Part shown: positions 1-9,105 of the stretch, piece after piece | Layout: every line of letters starts with the position of its first letter | Position numbering within the stretch: position 1 is the stretch's first letter | NCBI GenBank assembly: GCA_965261645.1 | Contig: CBDHDJ010000004.1 | Span: 310,001-374,000 of the forward strand | DNA length: 64,000 nucleotides | Reading direction: 5' to 3' | Origin: CBDHDJ01 sp965261645 | GTDB lineage: Bacteria > Pseudomonadota > Alphaproteobacteria > SHVV01 | The notes under the pieces: model-generated | The model's input: only the letters and a program-made list of their open reading frames with translations | What the model was told of the DNA's origin: nothing | Database searches by the model: none | Position numbers and translations under genes: made by a program

Positions 1-580
1 GTGCCGAGTGGCGCGCCGAGGCTGCAATCGGAACGGCGCTATATACCCGCTCGGGATAGCTCGCCGCCCACTGCAGCACCTGCATGCCGCCCATCGAACC
101 GCCGGTCACACAGAACACCTCCTCGATGCCGAGCCGGTCGAGCAGCATGGCCTGGGCGCGCACCATGTCGGCGACGGTGATGACGGGAAAATCGAGGCCC
201 CACAGCTTGCCGTTCGCCGGGTTGATGTCGGCCGGGCCCGCCGTGCCCATGCAGCCGCCGAGCACATTGGCGCAGATCACGAAGTAGCGCTCGGTGTCGA
301 TCGTGCGGCCAGGTCCCACCGCGAGGTGCCACCAGCCGGGTTTCCCAGTGACCGGGTGGGTGCTCGCGACGTATTGATCGCCGGTGAGCGCGTGGCAGAC
401 GAGCACCACGTTCGATCTGTCGGCGTTCAGCTCGCCGTAAGTCTGATAGGCCATGGTGAAGGGCCCGAGCTCGACGCCGCAATCGAGGCGGAGCGGCGCG
501 TTGGCGCCAAGCTCAACGCTAGGTCCTTCCCGGCCGGGCCGCTTGGCGAGGGCGCCGGCTTGTGGTTGGGCATCTGTCAT
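1..580 (-). CDS. metX: Homoserine O-acetyltransferase (partial, C-terminus outside the window)
   Basis: Transfers an acetyl (or succinyl) group from CoA to homoserine in methionine synthesis; alpha/beta-hydrolase fold, cytoplasmic. Reading leftward from ATG at 580 gives MTDAQPQAGALAKRPG, then the family landmarks NVVLVCHALTGDQYVAS, GCMGTAGPADINP and the nucleophile-elbow segment VTGGSMGGMQVLQWA with its catalytic Ser. About 193 codons are present, roughly the first half of the protein. It is divergent from hisC, with about 170 bp between starts. I looked for a SAM-II riboswitch in that gap and did not recognise one. Confidence 0.93.
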   Translation of the reverse strand, partial: MTDAQPQAGALAKRPGREGPSVELGANAPLRLDCGVELGPFTMAYQTYGELNADRSNVVLVCHALTGDQYVASTHPVTGKPGWWHLAVGPGRTIDTERYFVICANVLGGCMGTAGPADINPANGKLWGLDFPVITVADMVRAQAMLLDRLGIEEVFCVTGGSMGGMQVLQWAASYPERVYSAVPIAASARHSA

Positions 581-663
581 CGGTGAATGGGCTTGATCTC
601 GGACCGCGGCCCCCAACGGCACGTTATAACTTGGCTCTAAGCCCTTTATTGTCAACGTTTACT

Positions 664-692
664 TTGATTTTGGCCCTGCTGCAGTCTATCAC
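664..692 (+). promoter_or_regulatory. Possible sigma70-type promoter for hisC-tyrC
   Basis: TTGATT at 664-669 and TATCAC at 687-692 are separated by exactly 17 bases in an AT-richer part of the metX/hisC divergent gap. Pattern match only. Confidence 0.3.
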
Positions 693-753
693 TATCGCTC
701 TTTCGTACCAGGGCAATGGCGGGCGTGGACCCGCATAGCAGCGGCAGGTGGTG

Positions 754-1836
754 ATGAGCGATCTCGTGCCTGGTCAGGGCATCCTCGGCATCAGCCCCTA
801 CGTAGGGGGCGAATCACGTATCGAGGGCGCGGGCCGGATCATCAAGCTCTCGTCGAACGAATCGGCGTTGGGGCCGAGCCCGCACGTCAAGGCCGCCTAC
901 AAAGCAGAGGCCGAGACGCTGCACCGCTACCCCGACGGCGGCATGGAGGCCCTGCGCGCCGCTCTCGGGTGCCTTCACGGACTGGATCCCGACCGCATCG
1001 TCTGCGGCAGCGGCTCGGACGAGCTGTTCAGCCTGTTGGCGCGCGCCTACGCCGGATCCGGCGAGGAGGTCCTCTATAGCCGCCACGGCTTCCTCATGTA
1101 CAAGATCGTCGCCCAGGCGGTGGGCGCGACTCCGATCGATGCGCCGGAGACGCAGTGCACCGCCGATGTCGATGCGCTGCTCGCCGCAGCGAGCCCAGCG
1201 ACGCGCATCCTGTTTCTCGCCAATCCCAATAACCCGACGGGCACCTACTTGCCGGCGGCTGAGCTGCGCCGGCTGCGCGAGGGCCTGCCCGGCAAGGTGC
1301 TCCTCGTGATCGACAGCGCCTATGCGGAGTATGTGGACGAGCGCGACTACACGCCCGGCTCCGATCTCGTCGAGGCTTACGACAATGTCGTGATGACGCG
1401 GACCTTCTCCAAGATCTATGCGCTGCCCGCGCTGCGGCTGGGCTGGGCCTACTGTCCCGCCGCCATTGCCGACGTGCTCAACCGGGTGCGCATGCCGTTC
1501 AACGTCGGCGGCCCCGCACAGGCCGCCGGGATCGCGGCGCTTGCCGATGTCGAGCGTCTCGCCGCGGCCAAGGCCTTGAACGACGAGTGGCGCCCCTGGC
1601 TCGCCCGCGAGCTGGCCGGGCTCGGCCTCGAGGTGGTGCCGAGCGTGGCGAACTTCGTGCTGGCGCATTTCGAGAACGAGCATCGCGCCCGCACTGTGGC
1701 GAACGAACTCAAGGCGCGCGGCATCCTCGTGCGCCGGGTCAAACCGTACGGGCTTCCCGAAGCGCTCCGCATCACCGTCGGGCTGGCAGAGGAAAACCGC
1801 GCCGTGATCGACGCGCTCGCCGAGATCTTGGGGTGA
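754..1836 (+). CDS. hisC: Histidinol-phosphate / aromatic aminotransferase (HisC family)
   Basis: Class I/II PLP-dependent aminotransferase, 360 aa from ATG 754. Visible landmarks are the substrate/PLP segment ANPNNPTGT (about residues 156-164), VIDSAYAEY (about 187-195) and the Schiff-base lysine in TFSKIYALP (about K220). HisC catalyses imidazole-acetol phosphate transamination. Because tyrC follows only 3 bp after the stop, this copy probably also, or mainly, acts on phenylpyruvate or 4-hydroxyphenylpyruvate, as HisC-like enzymes in alphaproteobacterial hisC-tyrC operons are thought to do (inference). Two GTG codons at 748 and 751 are also in frame; ATG 754 sits about 5 bases after GGCAGG and is preferred. 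Confidence 0.92.
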   Translation: MSDLVPGQGILGISPYVGGESRIEGAGRIIKLSSNESALGPSPHVKAAYKAEAETLHRYPDGGMEALRAALGCLHGLDPDRIVCGSGSDELFSLLARAYAGSGEEVLYSRHGFLMYKIVAQAVGATPIDAPETQCTADVDALLAAASPATRILFLANPNNPTGTYLPAAELRRLREGLPGKVLLVIDSAYAEYVDERDYTPGSDLVEAYDNVVMTRTFSKIYALPALRLGWAYCPAAIADVLNRVRMPFNVGGPAQAAGIAALADVERLAAAKALNDEWRPWLARELAGLGLEVVPSVANFVLAHFENEHRARTVANELKARGILVRRVKPYGLPEALRITVGLAEENRAVIDALAEILG

Positions 1837-1839
1837 GCC

Positions 1840-2724
1840 ATGGCAGCCCCCCTCTTCGAGCGCATCGCCTTGATCGGTGTCGGTCTGATCGGCTCATCGG
1901 TGGCGCGCGTGGCCTTGCGCGATGGCCTGGCCGGGCACATCGCCGCGTGCGCCCGGTCCGACGCGACGCTCAAGAAGATCGAGGAGCTCGGCATCGCGCA
2001 CAGTCTCACACGCGATCCGGCCGAAGCGGCGGCGGGCGCCAATCTCGTCATGATCTGCACGCCGCTCGGCGCCTACGCCGATATCGGTGCGGCGATCTCC
2101 GGGAGCCTGGCCGCGGGCGCAATCCTCACCGACGTGGGCTCGGTCAAGCGGGCGGTGATCCGCGATCTCGCGCCGCACACGCCCGCCTCCGTGCATCTGG
2201 TGCCCGGCCATCCCGTGGCGGGGACCGAGCATTCGGGCCCCGAGGCGGGCTTCGCCGAACTCTTCGAGGGCCGCTGGTGCATCCTGACCCCACCGCCCGG
2301 CGCCGACGAGGCCGCCATCGCCAAGCTCCAGGAATTCTGGCAGCAGGCCGGCATGATGGTGGAGCTGATGGACGCGGCGCACCATGATCTGGTGCTGGCG
2401 ATCACCTCGCACCTGCCGCATCTCATCGCCTACAACATCGTCGGCACGGCGGCCGATCTCGAGACCGTCACCGCAGCCGAGGTGTTCAAATACTCGGCCG
2501 GGGGCTTTCGCGATTTCACCCGAATCGCGGCGTCGGACCCCGTCATGTGGCGCGACATCTTCCTCAGCAACCGCGAAGCGGTCCTCGAGATGCTCGGCCG
2601 TTTCAGCGAGGATCTCACGGCGCTACAGCGCGCCATCCGCTGGGGCGAGGGCGAGGCCCTGGAGGAGCTGTTCACCCGCACCCGCGCCATCCGCAAGGGG
2701 ATCGTCGAGGCAGGTCAGGCCTGA
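1840..2724 (+). CDS. tyrC: Prephenate/arogenate (cyclohexadienyl) dehydrogenase
   Basis: NAD(P)-dependent oxidative decarboxylation of prephenate or arogenate in tyrosine synthesis. The 294-aa protein starts with a Rossmann fold (GVGLIGSS, GxGxxG at residues 13-18). The family segments LVPGHPVAGTEHSGP and TSHLPHLIAYNIV follow, then the C-terminal helical dimer domain with KYSAGGFRDFTRIAASDP. There is no ACT domain, so feedback control by tyrosine is not evident. It is translationally close to hisC (start 3 bp after its stop) and convergent with the DUF2125 gene, whose stop lies 7 bp away. Confidence 0.93.
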   Translation: MAAPLFERIALIGVGLIGSSVARVALRDGLAGHIAACARSDATLKKIEELGIAHSLTRDPAEAAAGANLVMICTPLGAYADIGAAISGSLAAGAILTDVGSVKRAVIRDLAPHTPASVHLVPGHPVAGTEHSGPEAGFAELFEGRWCILTPPPGADEAAIAKLQEFWQQAGMMVELMDAAHHDLVLAITSHLPHLIAYNIVGTAADLETVTAAEVFKYSAGGFRDFTRIAASDPVMWRDIFLSNREAVLEMLGRFSEDLTALQRAIRWGEGEALEELFTRTRAIRKGIVEAGQA

Positions 2725-2731
2725 TCCGCCT

Positions 2732-3724
2732 TTAGAACAGGGGTGCGAGCCGCCCCACGGCGAAACCACTGAGATAGAGCCGCCCGTTTTGCATGGTGGC
2801 GGGCAGCCGGATGCCGCGCCCGTCGGGGGCAGCCAGCACGCTGAGCCCGATCTTGACGGCAGCAGCTTCCAGAAGGTTGATCTGTCCGGCCTCGACGAAG
2901 CTCTCGATGACGTGATCGACCCCGATGATGCGGGCGTCGAAAGCGCCGATCGGGCGGTTCTCCGAATCAAGCGCCGCGGTCCCCTTGGCCGTCACCGCGA
3001 GCGGCCCCCAGCGCAGCCGGACCCCCTCCACTTCGAGGGCGCCGCCGTCGTCGCGCCACGCGGCCAGCTCGGCAGGGAGGGACCCATCGAGCCGCGGGCC
3101 CATGGCGCGCACCGCGCCGGCCAGCTCATCGATAACCGGCCCGAGCGGCCCGGCGGGTGATTCGGGCAGCGCGACGCCCGCGATGTCGAGGCCAAGCGCC
3201 ATGGTGCGGCCCGAGGCCCGCCAGTCGACCTCGGCGCGTGCGATACGGAGCGCCTGCGGCCAGCGCGTATGCTCGACACGAACCGCGCGAAGATCGAGGC
3301 GAACGGCCTCGAGGGTCTCGGACACGCGCAGCAGAACCCGCACCCGCTCGCCGGTCGCGGTATAGAACGCCTGATCGTCGGCGTCCCCCACGAGGACGAT
3401 CTGCTCGCCCGGCAGCGTAAGGCTGGGCCGATGAAGCGCCCACGGGCGGGCCTCGATCAAGAGCGTTGCCGTCCGCCACGACCAGGGCGGGCGGGGCGGC
3501 AGGCTCGCGATGCGTGGCTCCTGAATCGCGATGCGAAAGGCGAAGGGGAAGCCCGCGGTCGTGACCCGGCCGTAGCTCACTTGGTAGCCGGCGGCGCGGC
3601 CCCTCTCCGACCATTCCGCGAGCAGCGCCTCCGCGCGCCCCGCCGCTTGAAGCCAGAACGCCGTGTAGGCCGCGGCGAGGACGGCAAGAACGGTGGCGGC
3701 GATGATGGCATGTCTAGGGCGCAT
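2732..3724 (-). CDS. DUF2125 domain protein, membrane-anchored
   Basis: 330 aa. An N-terminal signal anchor (HAIIAATVLAVLAAAYTAFWL, about residues 5-25) is followed by a long beta-rich domain ending in a glycine-rich tail. This matches the alphaproteobacterial DUF2125 family, thought to face the periplasm; function unknown. It sits in a common arrangement with hisC-tyrC on one side and a ChaC-type cyclotransferase on the other, here separated from the latter by an IS. Start ATG 3724 gives the anchor directly. Confidence 0.8.
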   Translation of the reverse strand: MRPRHAIIAATVLAVLAAAYTAFWLQAAGRAEALLAEWSERGRAAGYQVSYGRVTTAGFPFAFRIAIQEPRIASLPPRPPWSWRTATLLIEARPWALHRPSLTLPGEQIVLVGDADDQAFYTATGERVRVLLRVSETLEAVRLDLRAVRVEHTRWPQALRIARAEVDWRASGRTMALGLDIAGVALPESPAGPLGPVIDELAGAVRAMGPRLDGSLPAELAAWRDDGGALEVEGVRLRWGPLAVTAKGTAALDSENRPIGAFDARIIGVDHVIESFVEAGQINLLEAAAVKIGLSVLAAPDGRGIRLPATMQNGRLYLSGFAVGRLAPLF

Positions 3725-3845
3725 GGGGTCTCGGCTGAACGGGGTTGCCCGACGGGGTTCTTATAACGAGCCGGCAGGCGCGGCACCACACCCGGCTGGC
3801 TCCGTCGGCCAAGTTCCCCTTTCGGCGATGCGGGCCGGCCGTTAA

Positions 3846-5289
3846 CAGCCCGTTGATTAAGTCGGCGCCGTCTGATTCTCTGGTTCCCTGATTTGCAGGG
3901 GGATTTGCCGATGGCGATGGGACGGCAGAAGGATGGTCAGGGGGACCTGATGGTGAGCTGGTCGGAGATGCCGCGCTCTCCGGGTCATGTGTTTTATGAC
4001 CGCTTGCAGTCGGTGCTGATCGAGGGCGGCTTCGACGCCTTTGCCGAGGCGAGCTGCCGGCCTTATTACGCGGTCCGGATGGGCGCGCCCTCGGTGCCGC
4101 CCGGGCGCTATTTCCGGATGCACCTGGTGGGCTACTTTGAGGGCATCGACAGCGAGCGCGGTCTGGAGTGGCGCTGCTCGGACTCGCTTTCGCTGCGGGC
4201 GTTCCTGCGACTGGGGAGCCGTGATCGGGTACCGGACCATTCCTGGCTGTCACGGAGCCGCACGCGCCTGCCCCATGAAGTCCACGCGGCGGTCTTCGAC
4301 TGGGTTCTGGTGCTGATCGCCGAGGCGGGGCTGATTAAGGGCGAGCGCATCGGCGTCGATGCCTCGACCATGGAGGCCAACGCGGCGCTGCGGAACATCG
4401 TGCGGCGCGACAACGGCGAAGGCTACCGGGAGATGCTGGAGCGCCTGGCCCGGGAAAGCGGGGTCGAGACACCCACGGCCGAGGACCTGGCGCGTCTGGA
4501 CCGGAAGCGCAAGGGCAAGAAGCTTTCCAACACGGATTGGGTTTCGAAGAGCGACCCCGAGGCCAAGATCACCAAGATGAAGGACGGCACGACGCATCTG
4601 GCCTACAAGCCCGAGCACGCGGTGGATCTGGACACCGGCGCGGTGGTGGCGGCCGAGCTGCACCCGGCCGATGAGGGCGACACCACGACGCTTTCCAAGA
4701 CCCTGGCGAAGGCCGAGGCAAACCTCGAGGCGGTGGATGCGGCACCGACATCGGAGGACCCGGCCGAATGCGTCGCCGACAAAGGTTATCACTCACGGGC
4801 GGTCTTGAGGGCTCTGAACGACAGTCCCTGGAAGACCCGGATCGCGGCGCCCAAGCAGACCGGCTTTTCGCGCTGGCACGGTGATGAGGCGGCGCGGCGC
4901 GCGGTCACCAATAACCGTGCGCGGCTCAAGTCCGGGGTCGCCCGCGAGGCCTTCAAGCTGCGCGCCGAGATCGTCGAGCGCTGCTTTGCCCACAACCTCG
5001 ATCGTGGCGGCATGCGACGAACCTGGCTGCGCGGGCGAGAGAATGTGCACAAGCGATACCTGCTCCACGTCGCCGGCCACAATCTATCGTTACTGATGCG
5101 CCAGCTCATCGGCGCCGGCACCCCGCGGGAGGCCGTGGCGGGCGGATATGGCGGTATTTTCGTTCTGCTCACGCCCACCGGGGCCATGCTGGTGGCACGG
5201 GGGGGCTCGCAAAGCGGCCAGACGGCTTTCGCCGCCGCATTCCTCATCTGGGAGTGAGAGCCGGAAAAAGCCACTTAATCAACGGGCTG
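3846..5289 (+). mobile_element. 1444-bp insertion sequence, copy 1 (IS1182-like)
   Basis: Perfect 17-bp terminal inverted repeats, CAGCCCGTTGATTAAGT at 3846 and its complement ending at 5289. They are flanked by TTAA on both sides (3842-3845 and 5290-5293), read as a 4-bp target duplication. Identical ends recur at 46581-48024 (same length, opposite orientation) and 57528-60373 (with a nested insertion). The element lies between the DUF2125 gene and the ChaC gene and does not interrupt either. Confidence 0.93.
3911..5257 (+). CDS. DDE transposase of the 1444-bp IS, copy 1
   Basis: 448 aa from ATG 3911, which follows AGGGGGAT at a spacing of 7; an in-frame TTG at 3893 is the other option. The N-terminal DUF772-like region contains SWLSRSRTRLP. 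Candidate catalytic acidic segments are GVDASTMEANAALRN, VADKGYHSR and the C-terminal EIVERCFAHNLDRGGMRR. The plan resembles IS1182-type transposases of the IS4/IS5 superfamily; the exact IS family is not certain. It appears intact and differs from copies 2 and 3 at only a few residues, for example Val in YYAVRMG where the others have Ala. Confidence 0.88.
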   Translation: MAMGRQKDGQGDLMVSWSEMPRSPGHVFYDRLQSVLIEGGFDAFAEASCRPYYAVRMGAPSVPPGRYFRMHLVGYFEGIDSERGLEWRCSDSLSLRAFLRLGSRDRVPDHSWLSRSRTRLPHEVHAAVFDWVLVLIAEAGLIKGERIGVDASTMEANAALRNIVRRDNGEGYREMLERLARESGVETPTAEDLARLDRKRKGKKLSNTDWVSKSDPEAKITKMKDGTTHLAYKPEHAVDLDTGAVVAAELHPADEGDTTTLSKTLAKAEANLEAVDAAPTSEDPAECVADKGYHSRAVLRALNDSPWKTRIAAPKQTGFSRWHGDEAARRAVTNNRARLKSGVAREAFKLRAEIVERCFAHNLDRGGMRRTWLRGRENVHKRYLLHVAGHNLSLLMRQLIGAGTPREAVAGGYGGIFVLLTPTGAMLVARGGSQSGQTAFAAAFLIWE

Positions 5290-5331
5290 TTAAGTTACCC
5301 GCCGGATCGAAGTCAGGACCGGATCGATATC

Positions 5332-5892
5332 ATGATCGAACATCCGCATGGCGCGGAGCTTTGGGTATTCGCCTACGGCTCGCTCATGTGGGACCCGGGG
5401 TTCGACTATGAGGAAGCGGTGCCGGCCCGCCTCCATGGCTATCACCGCGCCTTCTGCATCCATTCGCTGATCTACCGCGGCACCCGGGCCAAACCCGGCC
5501 TCGTGTTCGGGCTCGATCAGGGCGGCTCGTGCCGGGGGCTGGCGTACCGGGTGAGGGCGGGGCGGGCGCGTCACGTCCTCGATTATCTGGCCGAGCGCGA
5601 GATCGCCTACGATGTCTATCTGCCGCGCCTCTGCCCGGTGCGGCTCAAGGACCGGCGGGTCCGCGCCGTCACCCTGATCGCCAACCGGGCCAACCACCAG
5701 TATGCCGGGAAGCTCGCGCCCGAACGTATCGCCGAGGTGATCGTGACGAGCCGCGGCAAGCGAGGGCAAAACCTCGCCTATCTGGAAAACACCGTGCGCC
5801 ATCTTGACGAGCTCGGCATCCACGACAGAACGCTTTCCCGCATTCTCAGTCTCGCCCGCGCCAGGCGGGATGGGGCCAAGCGGCGCGCCTAG
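5332..5892 (+). CDS. ChaC-like gamma-glutamylcyclotransferase
   Basis: 186 aa from ATG 5332. The signature FAYGSLMWDPGF binds substrate, and the catalytic glutamate lies in YLAEREIAYDVYL. Family members release 5-oxoproline from gamma-glutamyl peptides, glutathione in the ChaC branch; cytoplasmic. The open frame runs back into the upstream IS, but the residues before 5332 come from the IS end and are not part of the protein. The IS 42 bp upstream has probably replaced the native promoter region. The last codons overlap the convergent nrdJ stop by 4 bp. Confidence 0.88.
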   Translation: MIEHPHGAELWVFAYGSLMWDPGFDYEEAVPARLHGYHRAFCIHSLIYRGTRAKPGLVFGLDQGGSCRGLAYRVRAGRARHVLDYLAEREIAYDVYLPRLCPVRLKDRRVRAVTLIANRANHQYAGKLAPERIAEVIVTSRGKRGQNLAYLENTVRHLDELGIHDRTLSRILSLARARRDGAKRRA

Positions 5893-8216
5893 CTACACTT
5901 CGAATAGCCGCAGCTCGTGCAGGTGTCGCAGTTCTCGATGCGGATGAGCCCGGGCATGCTGCATTTGGGGCAGGTGCGGAAACGCGGATCGGCGCCCTCC
6001 GCGCCGGCCGCCTGCTGCAATCGCTCGCGCTCGGTCTCATCCTCCGCCCGCGCGATGAACCCGATATTGACCAGGTGCTGCTCGATCACCTCGCCGATGG
6101 CGGCCAGGAGCGAGGGCACATAGCGGCCGTCGACCCAGTGGCCGCCGCGCGGATCGAACACCGCCTTGAGCTCGTCGACCACGAACGAGACATCGCCGCC
6201 GCGCCGGAACACGGCGCTGATCATGCGCGTCAACGCCACCGTCCAGGCATAGTGCTCCATGTTCTTCGAGTTGATGAACACCTCGAAGGGCCGCCGCCGG
6301 CTGTCGGCGACGATGTCGTTGATGGTGATGTACATGGCGTGATCGGTGTCCGGCCATTTCACCTTGTAGGTGGAGCCGGGGAGCACGCCGGGCCGGTCGA
6401 GAGGTTGGGTCATGTAGACCACCCCGCCGGCCTCGTAGACGTCGTGCGGTTTGGCGGGCGGCGCCTCGAGCGAGAGTTCGGACTGCGCCTCTTTGCCCTC
6501 GCCCGTGACTTCGAGCACCGCACCCGTGACCTCGTTGGGGCGATAGGTGGTGCAGCCCTTCAGGTCCGAATCGTACCCCATCGTGTAGACGTCCTTGAAC
6601 GCCTCGAAGGAGATGTCGACCGGGCAGTTGATGGTCTTGGAGACGGCGCTGTCGACGTGGCGCTGCACGGCGGCCTGCATGGCCACATGATCGGCCGGCG
6701 CGAGCGCTTGGGCGTCGACGAACGCCTCGGTCAGCGGCGCGGTCTCGCCCTTGAGGCGGCGGTAGAGCCGGTAGGCGTAATCGCTGACCTCCTCGTCGCG
6801 GCGGCTGCCGTCGGGCATCAGCACGTGGCGCGTGTAGGTAAAGCTGAACACGGGCTCGAGGCCAGATGACACGTTGTCGGCCAGCATCGAGATCGTGCCG
6901 GTCGGCGCGATCGAGGTAAGCAGCGCGTTGCGGATGCCCGTCTCGCGGATCGCGGCGCGCACGTCATCATCAAGCCCGCCCACGGTCTCCCCGGCGAGGT
7001 AGGCCTCGGCCTCGTAAAGCGGGAAGGAGCCTTTCTCGGCCGCGAGCGCGGCGGAGGCGAGGTAAGCGGCCCGGCTGATGCGCTTCATCCAGCTTTCCGT
7101 CAGCTCGACCGCTTGGGCCGAGCCATAGCGCGCGCCGCACATGATCAGGGCATCGGCGAGGCCGGTGATGCCGAGGCCGATGCGGCGCTTGGCCCGGGCC
7201 TCGTGCTCCTGCGCGGGCAACGGGAAGTTGGACACATCGATGGCGTCATCCAGCATGCGCACGGCGACCGGCACCAAGCGGTGGAGCATGGCCTCATCGA
7301 GCGCCGCCTCGGCCGTGAAGGGTTGCCTCACCAGCTGCGCGAGGTTAATCGAGCCCAAGAGACAGGTGCCGTAGGGTGGCAACGGCTGCTCGCCGCACGG
7401 GTTGGTCGCCTCGATGGTCTCGACATAGGCGAGGTTGTTGCGCCGATTGATACGGTCGATGAAGATCACACCCGGCTCGGCCACGGCATAGGTGGCGCGC
7501 ATGATCTTCTCCCACAACTCGCGCGCCGGCAGGCTCTTGTAGGAATTGCCGCCGAAGGTCAGCTCCCACGGCGCATCCTGCTTCACCGCCGTCATGAAGC
7601 CATCGGTGACGAGCACCGACAGATTGAACATGCGCAAGCGCCCCGGGTCCTGCTTGGCGGCGATGAACGCTTCGATGTCGGGGTGATCGCAGCGCATGGT
7701 CGCCATCATGGCGCCGCGGCGGTAGCCCGCCGAAACGATGGTCCGGCACATGGCGTCCCACACGTCCATGAAACTCAACGGGCCGGAGGCGTCGGCCCCG
7801 ACGCCGGCGACGGGCGCCCCGCGCGGCCTGAGCGTCGAGAAATCGTAACCGATGCCGCCGCCCTGCTGCATCGTCAGCGCGGCTTCCTTCAGATTCTCGA
7901 AGATGCTCGCCATGTCGTCCTCGATGGCGCCCATGACGAAGCAGTTGAACAGGGTGACGTGGCGCTCGCTGCCGGCGCCGGCGACGATGCGCCCGGCGGG
8001 CAGGAAGCGGAAATTCTCCAGCGCCTGGTAGAAACGCGGCTCCCAAGCGCCCGGGTCTGCCTCGATGGCGGCCAGCGCCTTGGCGACGCGACGCCAGGTG
8101 TCCTCGATCGTCTTGTCGACGGGCGCGCCGTCGGCCGCCTTGAGGCGGTATTTCATATCCCACACTTGCTGGGAAATCGGCGCGACGCTGGGCAACGGAA
8201 CCCCCTCGGTTGACAT
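5889..8216 (-). CDS. nrdJ: Adenosylcobalamin-dependent (class II) ribonucleotide reductase
   Basis: Reduces ribonucleotides to deoxyribonucleotides using a thiyl radical generated from AdoCbl. 775 aa. Visible are the N-terminal active-site region with TLFNCFVMG (C92), the catalytic NPCGEQPL (C274, E276) and SIAPTGTISMLADNVSSG. The C-terminal cysteine tail CPKCSMPGLIRIENCDTCTSCGYSKCS-type motif lies at about residues 749-775 and relays electrons from thioredoxin. No nrdAB is in the window. No convincing Shine-Dalgarno precedes ATG 8216. The AdoCbl cofactor could be supplied through the PduO-type adenosyltransferase at 23762. Confidence 0.95.
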   Translation of the reverse strand: MSTEGVPLPSVAPISQQVWDMKYRLKAADGAPVDKTIEDTWRRVAKALAAIEADPGAWEPRFYQALENFRFLPAGRIVAGAGSERHVTLFNCFVMGAIEDDMASIFENLKEAALTMQQGGGIGYDFSTLRPRGAPVAGVGADASGPLSFMDVWDAMCRTIVSAGYRRGAMMATMRCDHPDIEAFIAAKQDPGRLRMFNLSVLVTDGFMTAVKQDAPWELTFGGNSYKSLPARELWEKIMRATYAVAEPGVIFIDRINRRNNLAYVETIEATNPCGEQPLPPYGTCLLGSINLAQLVRQPFTAEAALDEAMLHRLVPVAVRMLDDAIDVSNFPLPAQEHEARAKRRIGLGITGLADALIMCGARYGSAQAVELTESWMKRISRAAYLASAALAAEKGSFPLYEAEAYLAGETVGGLDDDVRAAIRETGIRNALLTSIAPTGTISMLADNVSSGLEPVFSFTYTRHVLMPDGSRRDEEVSDYAYRLYRRLKGETAPLTEAFVDAQALAPADHVAMQAAVQRHVDSAVSKTINCPVDISFEAFKDVYTMGYDSDLKGCTTYRPNEVTGAVLEVTGEGKEAQSELSLEAPPAKPHDVYEAGGVVYMTQPLDRPGVLPGSTYKVKWPDTDHAMYITINDIVADSRRRPFEVFINSKNMEHYAWTVALTRMISAVFRRGGDVSFVVDELKAVFDPRGGHWVDGRYVPSLLAAIGEVIEQHLVNIGFIARAEDETERERLQQAAGAEGADPRFRTCPKCSMPGLIRIENCDTCTSCGYSKCS

Positions 8217-8285
8217 GCAGTATTTTAGAACAAAGGCGGAACTAATTTAATCGTGTAGTCCGACGATAACCGCTTATCTCTCTGA

Positions 8286-8315
8286 TATATATGAGTTTTC
8301 GAGAAATATTTTCAA
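8286..8315 (-). promoter_or_regulatory. Candidate nrdJ promoter
   Basis: On the minus strand TTGAAA (8315-8310) is followed after 18 bases by TATATA (8291-8286), about 70 bp before the nrdJ start, in an AT-rich 120-bp gap. The -10 lies in an imperfect palindrome, CTCATATATATCAGAG (8295-8280). It shares the ATATAT core of NrdR boxes but lacks their flanking C and G, so NrdR control is only a possibility. Confidence 0.45.
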
Positions 8316-8340
8316 TGGGTCAGAACATGCCGTTGCTCGC

Positions 8341-9105
8341 CTAGGCGCGTCTTTCCAACGATTTCTCGGTGGGCGCGAGACGTTCATCGCCCGCCCGAGC
8401 CTCGGCAACCAACGTATCGGTGGCGTTCTCGATGCGCTCGGCAAGGGCGGTCATGAACGCCTCGCGGTCGAGGCCGGGCTCGATCACGGGCTGGTAGGCG
8501 AGAACGATCGTGCCGGGCCGGCGGAAAAAGCTGCGCCGCGGCCAGAATAAGCCGGAGTTCACGGCCACCGGCACCACGGGCACGCCGAGCTTGAGATAGA
8601 GCGCGGCGACACCGGGCAGATAAGCTTGGCGGCTACCCACGGCGCTCCGCGTGCCTTCCGGGAAGATAACGATGGGACGTCCCTCCCGCACGGCCCGCGC
8701 GGCTTTGGCGAGAAGGCGCTTGAGCGCGCCCGCCCCGCCCCGCCGGTCGATCGGGATCATGCCGGATTTGCGGCAGTACCAGCCGTAAAGCGGGATCCAG
8801 AGCAACTCCTGCTTCATGATGATGGCCGGGTCGCGGGCGATCACGTGCCAGATGAGGGTGTCCCACGCCGAGTGGTGTTTCGCCGCGATGATCACCGGCC
8901 GGTCGGGCACCTGCTCACGGCCGCGAATCTCGACCTCGATGGCGGCCACCCAGGCCATCAATCGCAATATACCCTCGGCCCACAGGGTTTGCCCGCGCAC
9001 GGTCACCCGTCGCGGAAGCACGAGCGGCAGCAGCAGCCCGAGCGCCACGGCCCCGGTCCAGAGATAGAAAAGCGCGTTGAAGGCGAGGGAGCGGGCGAGG
9101 GTCAC
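8341..9105 (-). CDS. plsC: 1-acyl-sn-glycerol-3-phosphate acyltransferase (PlsC family)
   Basis: Acylates lysophosphatidic acid to phosphatidic acid at the inner membrane. 254 aa with an N-terminal hydrophobic segment (about residues 8-30). The acyltransferase box is AAKHHSAWDT (HX4D), followed by MIPIDRRGG and FPEGTRSAVG, in the order expected for PlsC. Start is GTG 9105, overlapping the ydcF stop as GTGA, so translation is probably coupled. It is the last gene of the ftsE-ftsX-HAD-ydcF-plsC run. Confidence 0.9.
   Translation of the reverse strand: MTLARSLAFNALFYLWTGAVALGLLLPLVLPRRVTVRGQTLWAEGILRLMAWVAAIEVEIRGREQVPDRPVIIAAKHHSAWDTLIWHVIARDPAIIMKQELLWIPLYGWYCRKSGMIPIDRRGGAGALKRLLAKAARAVREGRPIVIFPEGTRSAVGSRQAYLPGVAALYLKLGVPVVPVAVNSGLFWPRRSFFRRPGTIVLAYQPVIEPGLDREAFMTALAERIENATDTLVAEARAGDERLAPTEKSLERRA

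Noticed and set aside
623..655. TTGACA/TATAAC promoter for metX on the minus strand
   Set aside because: The two hexamers are 21 bases apart, too far for a standard promoter.
581..747. SAM riboswitch in front of metX
   Set aside because: Looked for SAM-II conserved segments on the minus strand and could not place them.
8217..8340. Cobalamin riboswitch before nrdJ
   Set aside because: The gap is only about 124 bp, AT-rich and without a B12-box-like segment.
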